Positions 57,377 to 64,000 of a stretch of DNA of 64,000 nucleotides are shown here, piece after piece. Source of the DNA: Manihot esculenta (taxonomy: Eukaryota; Streptophyta; Magnoliopsida; Malpighiales; Euphorbiaceae); the NCBI RefSeq assembly GCF_001659605.2, contig NC_035174.2:20906027-20970026 (forward strand), given 5' to 3'. The notes below the pieces were generated by a model. The model did not search any database. It had not been told where the DNA came from and was given only the letters and a program-made list of their open reading frames with translations. Each line of letters begins with the position of its first letter. Position 1 is the stretch's first letter. The position numbers and the translations under genes are program-made.

Positions 57377-59212
57377 TTAAAAGAGATAGGGATATTGCTG
57401 GAGCATGGACTCCCGTGTCTCCCAAGTACATTCTTCCATATTGTGGTGGTTCCAAAGGACTTTCACCATCGGGATTTCCTTGTTCCTTAGCTTTTTGATC
57501 TGAGTGTCAAGAATCCGCACTGGTTGTTCAACATAAGTGAGATCCTCTTGGATCTCCACATCAGGCTCACTAAGAACCTTGCCCGGATCTGACACGAACT
57601 TCCTCAACATGGAAACATGGAAAACCGGATGGATTCTCTCCATAGAAGCAGGCAAGTCCAGCTTGTACGATACATTCCCAATCCTTTGCAGGACTTCAAA
57701 GGGTCCAATGTACCGCGGAGCTAGCTTACCCTTCTTACCAAATCGAACCACCCCTTTCATCGGAGACACCTTGAGCAATACTAGATCCCCCTCCTGAAAC
57801 TCTACCTGTTTCCTGCGGATGTCTGCATAACTCTTCTGCCTGCTAGTAGCAGTCTTGATTCTTTCTCTGATCATGGGTACCACTCTGCTGGTGATCTCTA
57901 CAAGCTCAGGCCCTGCTAAGGACCTCTCTCCAACCTCTTCCCAGCAAACAGGTGACCTGCACTTCCTCCCATACAAAGCTTCATATGGAGCCATCCCAAT
58001 GCTAGCATGATAGCTGTTATTGTAGGCGAACTCTACCAAGGGTAGATGTTGCCTCCAAGAACCGCCAAAATCTAGCACACACATTCTGAGCATATCCTCT
58101 ATTGTCTGGATGGTCCTCTCTGATTGTCCATCAGTCTGGGGATGGAAGGCAGTACTGAAATCCAACCTGGTACCCATAGCATTCTGCAGACTCCGCCAAA
58201 ACCTGGAGGTGAACTGGGTCCCTCTATCTGACACTATAGAAACTGGGACCCCATGCAGCCTGACAACTTCATCCACATAAACCTGCGCTAACTTATCCAC
58301 AGAGTAGTTGCTCCTAACAGGGATGAAGTGAGCAGATTTGGTGAGTCTGTCCACAATCACCCATATGGAGTCTAGTCTGTTGGATGTTGCCGGTAACCCC
58401 ACTACAAAATCCATAGCGATATTCTCCCATGTCATACTGTCTAGTCTCGGGTCCACATAGCACTTGAACCATTCCTTTGCCTTTTTGCACTTCAGGGTGA
58501 ACCCTGCCATCTCAATGGCTCTTCTATCATCTGCCCCTAGCTCATCAGTGATCGTCTTCACTGCTCTCAGGTATTCAAAGGGATCATCCCCTGACTTATA
58601 TTTAGGAGCATCCAGCTTAAGGTAAGCTGTCATTTTCACCTTACTCCCACTGGCTGAGCTAGGTCTAGGAGGTTGAGTATCTGGGGCTACTGGTTCTGTA
58701 GGAGGTGGAGGTGGGGATGCAGCATTCCCCGAGGTGGGGTTTGCTGGGTGAGGATGGAAGGATGAGGGTGGATAGGCTGGGTACTGTGGGTACGGTGGAT
58801 AGAAAGGTGGATAAGGCATGTGGGTAGGGTAGGGATTAAAGCTGGAGTAATCCGACGTACTTCCCATCGGATACCCGGGACTCTGTGCATAGGGTGGGTA
58901 ATAGGGTGGAAAACCATACCCCGAGGCCTGAGTGCCTCCTTGTGACTCCCCTGTCCCTTCTTCTGACATGCCAACATCCAGATTCCCATCCCTTCTCTGA
59001 TCTTCTTCCATAACCTCCCTCGCATCTGAAGAACTTCCTCCTCTTTCTGTCCCCCTTCTGCTAGTATCAAAAGACCTTCTAGGGTCCCTTGATACTCTTT
59101 CTCTGTTTGTTCTGCATGACATTGCCCTAGGCAACGTGGGAGGACGGGCGCTTGTGCCCTCATCCTCTGGTGGGACTCCTGTCAATCGTGCAGATCGACG
59201 AGTTCCTCTCAT
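57377..59212 (-). CDS. E8 Gag-integrase-chromodomain fusion protein
   Basis: One open frame of about 611 codons from the ATG at 59212. Residues 1 to about 260 are Gag: basic N-terminus, Pro/Tyr-rich stretch, and the gag domain as far as DPRLDSMTWE. At about residue 262 (58424-58430) it passes in frame into the integrase core at [11 protein letters not shown]. The catalytic residues remain: Asp near 267, Asp near 328 (SDRGTQF) and Glu near 364 (QSERT), spaced D-x35-E. The GPF motif and the C-terminal chromodomain are intact. Missing are the end of gag with its zinc knuckles, protease, RT, RNase H and the integrase HHCC domain. The junction lies in a 7-bp CTCCCAT shared by both parents, which suggests a microhomology deletion. 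The open frame may be chance or may be kept by selection. Confidence 0.93.
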   Translation of the reverse strand: MRGTRRSARLTGVPPEDEGTSARPPTLPRAMSCRTNRERVSRDPRRSFDTSRRGTERGGSSSDAREVMEEDQRRDGNLDVGMSEEGTGESQGGTQASGYGFPPYYPPYAQSPGYPMGSTSDYSSFNPYPTHMPYPPFYPPYPQYPAYPPSSFHPHPANPTSGNAASPPPPPTEPVAPDTQPPRPSSASGSKVKMTAYLKLDAPKYKSGDDPFEYLRAVKTITDELGADDRRAIEMAGFTLKCKKAKEWFKCYVDPRLDSMTWENIAMDFVVGLPATSNRLDSIWVIVDRLTKSAHFIPVRSNYSVDKLAQVYVDEVVRLHGVPVSIVSDRGTQFTSRFWRSLQNAMGTRLDFSTAFHPQTDGQSERTIQTIEDMLRMCVLDFGGSWRQHLPLVEFAYNNSYHASIGMAPYEALYGRKCRSPVCWEEVGERSLAGPELVEITSRVVPMIRERIKTATSRQKSYADIRRKQVEFQEGDLVLLKVSPMKGVVRFGKKGKLAPRYIGPFEVLQRIGNVSYKLDLPASMERIHPVFHVSMLRKFVSDPGKVLSEPDVEIQEDLTYVEQPVRILDTQIKKLRNKEIPMVKVLWNHHNMEECTWETRESMLQQYPYLF

Positions 59213-59466
59213 TCTGTTTCTGAAAAACAGCACATAACTCACAAGCATTAGCATCATATGGTTCATGTGGAGTCACATGAACCTACATCACGTACATGGC
59301 AAACATAGCATATCATTTATGCGCATGCATATAGTCATGGCATATCACATCATCATAGCAAGACAGGACTCTACATCCTATCCTAGTGGACATGACCTTC
59401 CTACTGTGCTTGACCTTCTAGAACATCTATGAGCCCGACACTCTAGGTCCGACCATATGAACCTAG
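59213..59466 (-). promoter_or_regulatory. E8 leader
   Basis: Non-coding. On the minus strand it ends in GCTGTTTTTCAG before gag, the conserved acceptor-like site. Confidence 0.5.
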
Positions 59467-59479
59467 GGCTCTGATACCA
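59467..59479 (-). other. E8 primer-binding site (initiator tRNA-Met)
   Basis: TGGTATCAGAGCC on the minus strand, 3 nt from the 5' LTR. Confidence 0.9.
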
Positions 59480-59482
59480 CTC

Positions 59483-61670
59483 TGTAACGCCCCGGGAATC
59501 CGGACCGCTACCGGCGCTAGGATCCAGATCGGCATAAGGCCGCCGGGACCCGTAGCAAGCCTAACATATACCTGTAAACCTGCTTAATCCCATACATGAT
59601 CAACCATCATACATAAAAATTAAAACTTTTCTTTTATACATGTGATCAATCACCAACTCAACCTGTGCATACTCTGAACATATACATAAATAAAGTCCCT
59701 CTGTGGGATCTCATCAAAGCCTCGAAGGGCTATACATCATGTGTTGAGTTAGTTTTGCATAAACATCATATCATAAGATCATGTACATAAAATAAAGGGA
59801 TTAGCAATACATTATGGTCAAGCACAACTCTATCCTCAACAACATAATTACACAACTGTTCAAAACTCTACATTACATTCTTATCATTGTCATGTCCACA
59901 TACTCTAGCTATTACATACATATGACTTTTCTCTTCTTTTCTTCTCTATCAATCCCGTACCTGCAAACCTGGGGTTAGGGGAGAGGGGTGAGCTAGATGC
60001 CCAGTGAGTAGAACTATATAAAAAAAATATTTAAAACATGCTATAATGGAATGCATCATTGCACAAACATTTCACATCATGGAAGGACCGACCCAAAAAT
60101 CCCTCAGCTCCATGCCCGGCCCTATTATGGGCACCACAGGACTTCGTATTGCCCGGCCCTATTATGGGCACCACAGGACTTCGTAAATCAGAGCTATTGC
60201 CCGGCCCTATTATGGGCACCACAGGACTTCGTACACAGGACTAGTGAATCGTGCAATGTCCCTCCTCATCAACCACAATATAATAATGCAATGTAGCATA
60301 TTCGTGATTCTAATGCAAACAACCTATATTATAGTCATGATGCATGAAACATGATAGAACATTCACTTTATTAATTTAAAAGGTTAAGTATAGTTCCACT
60401 CACCTCTGGCTGACTCTGTCAAACTCTCAGCAGCTGGCTCACTGCTGGGGTCCTTGGTTCCTCGGGTCCGAACCTACACAGGTGGACTCCAATGAGGGAC
60501 CAACATATACAAACATAACTCTAATATATCCCCCAAAAACCCCCTAAAACATCCTGAAAACATCACAGAAAATATGCATGAAATGGCTGAACAGGGCACC
60601 TTCGGCGGCACCTTCGGCGGCCGAAAGTCCTGGACAGAGACGAAACTCAGCTAGGTTCGGCGGCACCTTCGGCGGCCGAAAGTGCCAGACAGAGACGAAA
60701 GTCTCTTTTCGGGGGCACCTTCGGCAGCCGAAAGCTGCCTTCACAAGAGGGGTTCGGCGGCCGAAACTCCCTTCGGCTGCCGAACCTGGTTTCTGCCAAA
60801 CGGCAGAAACTTGGTTCAAATGAACCTCCTGCCTCCCAAAACCACAGATCATGCATATTTCTCAACCAAAACATACATACAAGTTCCTAGGGGCCTCAAA
60901 CATGCATATACCCCATCTACAACACTTCATACACACACAATCAAGCTACATTGCTCAAAAACTCAACATAACCCATAAACTCAACATATGTCCTAACATG
61001 CATTTCTACCCATAGATCTTACTTAAAACTTGTTTAAAACATAAAAAGGGTTCAAGATCGACCCTTACCTCTTGAAGAAACGAGAGGAAAGTGATCCTAG
61101 CTTGGAGATGGAGAGATTAAGCTCTTTGAACCTCCAAGCACTCAAAACTTGCTCAAAACTTGCTCAAAGCTCACAAATCTTCAAAACGAAGTTATAAACT
61201 CGTTAAAACCATGAAAGATCTAAAGGAAACACTCAAGATCGAGGGAGGAACGGTGGAGACTCACCTTGGCCGACAATGGGAGAGAAAAAGCTCGCCCGTG
61301 CGGACCAAGGGGACCCTTTTATAGTGGCTGGCCAGGCCACGTTCGGGGGCCGAATGTGCCTCCGCATCCATGCAATGTTCGGCGGCCGAACATAAGGTTC
61401 GGCGGCCGAACCTGCACTTCCCTCACTTAGACTTTCGGGGGCCTAACGTGCCTCCCAAAGTCCATACATGTTCGGCGGCCGAAAGTGAGTTTCGGCGGCC
61501 GAACCTGGGTTTTCCTCCAAGGACTTTTCATGCTAGAACTTATTTAAAATCATACTTAAAAACATGAAAACATTTTATAAAAACATGCTTTTACCCTTCT
61601 AGAGGTTTCCGACACCCAAATTCCATCGGACGGTGGGAATTCCGATACCGGAGTCTAGTCGGGTATTACA
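59483..61670 (-). repeat. E8 5' LTR (2188 bp)
   Basis: TGTAACGCCCCGGG...GGGTATTACA. It differs from the 3' LTR by G-to-A at 60187 and absence of 9 bp near 61563. The TATA box is at 61323-61316 (minus), with palindrome clusters at about 60600-60790 and 61340-61503. Confidence 0.95.
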
Positions 61671-61675
61671 GAGAC
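61671..61675. repeat. E8 target site duplication, right copy
   Basis: GAGAC, identical to 55076-55080. Confidence 0.95.
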
Positions 61676-63690
61676 ATGCCTATGGGAGTCTTGTAGGCTG
61701 TTCTGTAGGCCCATAGAGCATCTTCTAATCTTGTACTCCAATCCTTTCAGTTTGGGGAAACTATCTTTTCAAGGATTGCTTTGATTTCTCTGTTGGATAC
61801 TTCAGCTTGTCCATTCGTCTGAGGGTGGTAGGCTGTGGATGTTCTATGGATCACATTGTGTTTTCTGAGAAGGCTTTCCACCACCCTATTACAAAAATGG
61901 GTCCCTCTATCACTGATGATTGCTTTTGGTACTCCATGTCTGGCGTAGATGTTGGTCTTCACAAAGTTTACCACTGCCTTGGCATCATCAGTCTTAGTCG
62001 CTCTAACTTTCACCCATTTGGACACATAATCCACTGCAAGGATGATATAGGTGTATCCAAAGGATGGTAGGAATGGTCCCATGAAGTCTATGCCCCAAAC
62101 ATCAAATACCTCACAGACCATGATGGGGTTCTGTGGCATTTGATTTCTTTTGCTCAGATTTCCAGTTTGTTGACATCTAGCACATGTCCTGCAAAATAGA
62201 AAAGCATCTCGAAACATGGTGGGCCAAAATACGCCACTTTCAAGTATCTTGTGAGCAGTTTTCCTTGGACCAAAGTGTCCCCCACAACTATATGAATGAC
62301 AAAAAGTAAGTACAGAGGCTATTTCTTGATCAGGAATGCATCTCTTTATCATTTGGTCAGCACAATGTTTCCACAAATATGGTTCATCCCAAACATAGTA
62401 TTTTGAATCTTTCTTTATCTTATCTTTAGTGTGCTTAGGCATGTTAGAAGGTAAGTTACCTGTGGCCAAGTAGTTTACCATATCGGCATACCATGGCTCA
62501 TCAGACTGAGCAAGGAAGATTTGTTCAAGGAGGTCTTCCTTGGATTCTTCAGATTCAGGAAGGTACTGTTTTGAGCTTGGCTGCAGAGAAAGTGGAATGG
62601 AAGAGCTTACTTGTGATGGAACCTGCTGGGAGAGGTTCGGCGGCCGAATTCCTTCAGTTTGCGGAGTGAGCTGTGGCGATGGATTTGGCTTCCGCAAGTC
62701 AATGGGGTTCGACTGCCGAAAGATATTCGGCGGTCGAAGAATGTCTTCTTTCTGCACAATGTTTTCCTGAAGTGGTGCGACAGAAGGCGGTGTCTGAAGG
62801 GCAGTGGGGTTCGGCGGCCGAAGGTGGGCTATGTTCGGCGGCCGAAGGTCTTCTGTCCGCGCAACCTCTATCTGCTGAATGCTGCAGATTGTTTCTTTTA
62901 GTTTCAGGTTTTCAATCCTGCAAAGATCATCATCTAGAACAGAATCTTGATTTTCATTAAACACATCTTGGCTCAAACAATCAATAATATCAAGACCATA
63001 AACTGGGGACATATCATGTGGATATTTCATGGCATCATAGACATTGTACTTAATGACCTCCCCTTCAAATTCCATGGTAAGAGTACCATCATGCACATCG
63101 ATTTTAGTTCTGGCAGTACTTAAGAAAGGGCGTTCAAGAAGAATATCAAAACTAGTATTACAACTATCTTCCTTAGTATCAATCACATAAAAATCAGCAG
63201 GAAAGACAAGTTCATCTACTTGGACTAAGACATCTTCTAGAACACCTATGGGGTATACCACAGATCTATCAGCGAATTGTATCACAACTCTTGTTTCTTT
63301 GAGTGCACATGCATTGAGAGATTTATAGATGGAGAGAGGCATGACATTAATGGATGCACCTAAATCACACATGGCTTTCTTGATACCAACATTCCCAATT
63401 TTGCAAGAGATAGCAAACATACCTTTGTCCTTGCATTTGGTAGGGAGTTCTCTTTTAATAACAGCAGTAACTACCTCACCTACACTTACTTTTTCTCTTT
63501 CAGCAAGCTTTCTTCTATTGGTGCAAAGCTCTTTCAGAAATTTGGCGTACCTAGGAATCTGCTTGACAGCATCTAGCAGTGGTATGTTGATTTCCACTTT
63601 TCTGAAAGTCTCAAGGATCTCCTTTTCCTCTTTTTCTTTTTGTGCTCTTTCAAATCTTTTTGGAAAAGGGGTTGGAATGTGCAAGCTCAC
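61676..63690 (-). pseudogene. pol: E7 protease-integrase polyprotein without RT
   Basis: The frame 63690-61747 is open for 647 codons. It starts with the gag-pol bridge (EILETFRKVEINIPLLDAV), then protease with CDLGASINVMPL near residue 109. A linker follows (about 277-351) containing repeated RPPN peptides. RT and RNase H, expected here, are absent. The frame continues as DEPWYADMVNYLATGNLP, the integrase zinc region (CHSYSCGGHFG, CRTCARC) and the integrase core with Asp near 537, Asp near 594 (SDRGTHF) and Glu near 630 (D-x35-E). A TGA at 61746-61744 stands where CGA (Arg) is expected; beyond it KDWSTRLEDALWAYRTAYK runs to the E8 junction and on into 54609-55080. The E8 insertion and this stop leave it unable to make a full integrase now. 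Confidence 0.9.
62635..62860. repeat. Palindromes built into the E7 coding linker
   Basis: Three perfect TTCGGCGGCCGAA copies (about 62635, 62808 and 62832) and two imperfect ones (about 62707 and 62726). On the coding strand each reads as (L/I)RPPN. This is the same word as in the E7 U3 and in all the chromovirus LTRs. Confidence 0.9.
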
Positions 63691-64000
63691 CTTTTGTTCA
63701 GTCTTGTGCGCAGGTGGTGGTTCAGATGGTGATGGAGAGGCTTCAAGTTGCCTTCGCTCTTCAGATGGCGTATGTTTTGGTGCAACTTGCTCTTTTTACT
63801 CATATCTTGTATCTTGAAGTTCTTTTCCACTTCTCAAGGTGTGCACTCACATTCTGTCTAGGGTTAGCTTCAGTTTGAGAAGGGAGTTTACCTTGGGTTT
63901 GCAGTTGGCCTACAGAGGTGGCCATTTGGCCTAGGTCTTGTCGCACGCCTTGCATAGATGTGGTCATTTGGCCTAAGTCTTGTCGCATGCCTTGCATGGT
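63691..64000 (-). pseudogene. gag: E7 gag C-terminal part (partial at window edge)
   Basis: On the minus strand 63997-63800 reads a tandem peptide (MQGMRQDLGQMTTS, then MQGVRQDLGQMATS), followed by GKLPSQTEANPRQNVSA, the end of Athila Gag also seen in E6. A frameshift follows NVSA, and stops lie between 63690 and 63800, so gag and pol are not in one open frame here. The rest of gag, the primer site and the 5' LTR are off-window. Confidence 0.75.

Larger units (their letters stand above)
55081..61670 (-). mobile_element. E8: young chromovirus deletion derivative
   Basis: The element is complete and 6590 bp long: LTRs of 2197 and 2188 bp, polypurine tract, one open frame fusing Gag to integrase, tRNA-Met primer site, and a perfect GAGAC duplication in E7 integrase. 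By eye the LTRs differ by one substitution (55785 versus 60187) and one 9-bp indel, so it is the most recent datable insertion here. It lacks protease, RT and RNase H and is therefore non-autonomous. It is almost identical to E1 in LTR and gag. Confidence 0.95.
51965..64000 (-). mobile_element. E7: Athila-like element lacking RT-RNase H, interrupted by E8
   Basis: The left boundary is an LTR, TGACAGTGCGG...CTCTATCA (51965-53565), followed by the AATACCCCCACACTT polypurine tract, 3' non-coding DNA, the integrase C-terminus, then E8 (55081-61670), then the rest of integrase, protease and the gag C-terminus. The 5' end is off-window. It is the same broad lineage as E6 but a different family. Confidence 0.88.

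Overview
The window is plant nuclear DNA, most likely from a eudicot with large retrotransposon-derived heterochromatin. I see no ordinary host gene. Almost every base belongs to an LTR retrotransposon, and the elements are nested in one another. Evidence for a plant: chromodomain Ty3/gypsy elements primed by initiator tRNA-Met, Athila-like elements primed by tRNA-Asp, a Tat-type pol relic and a MULE (Mutator-like) transposase fragment. The species cannot be named from the sequence. Element names E1-E8 are mine.

Layout. E1 (1-3570, minus strand, runs off the left edge) sits inside the 3' LTR of E2 (3571-11346, minus, defective). E2 sits inside the gag gene of E4 (plus strand; visible at 11347-11598 and 21550-28144; decayed). 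E3 (11599-21549, minus, near-intact with two nonsense codons) interrupts the same E4 gag 252 bp further on. E4 itself lies in a MULE transposase fragment (28145-28607). E5 (28763-38717, minus) is complete: two 2284-bp LTRs, a perfect AATGC target duplication and one open Gag-Pol frame of about 1661 codons. From 38723 to 43382 lie old relics: a solo-like LTR (39020-41021), a truncated LTR (41022-41455) and a probable diverged LTR (41456-43382, continuing at 50208-50924). E6 (43383-50207, minus, Athila-like, GGAAC duplication) has a gag relic but no functional pol. A Tat-type protease/RT-RNase H relic follows (50925-51780). E7 (51965 to the right edge, minus, Athila-like) encodes protease joined to integrase with no RT or RNase H, and is interrupted by E8 (55081-61670, minus, GAGAC duplication). 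E8 is a very young chromovirus deletion derivative encoding a Gag-integrase fusion.

How they relate. E1-E5 and E8 are one chromodomain lineage (Tekay/Del-like) with LTRs of about 2.1-2.3 kb, a U3 of only about 360 bp and a very long R-U5. E5 looks autonomous. E8, E7 and E6 look non-autonomous, each having lost a different part of pol. Two short palindromic words stand out. TTCGGCGGCCGAA fills the U3 and R-U5 of the chromoviruses, recurs in the U3 of the unrelated E7, and is built into E7's protein-coding linker. GATTTGGGCAAATC does the same in E6. A conserved splice donor in the LTR and an acceptor just before gag suggest a spliced leader. These shared words, the leader intron and the RT-less coding derivatives are the most unusual content.
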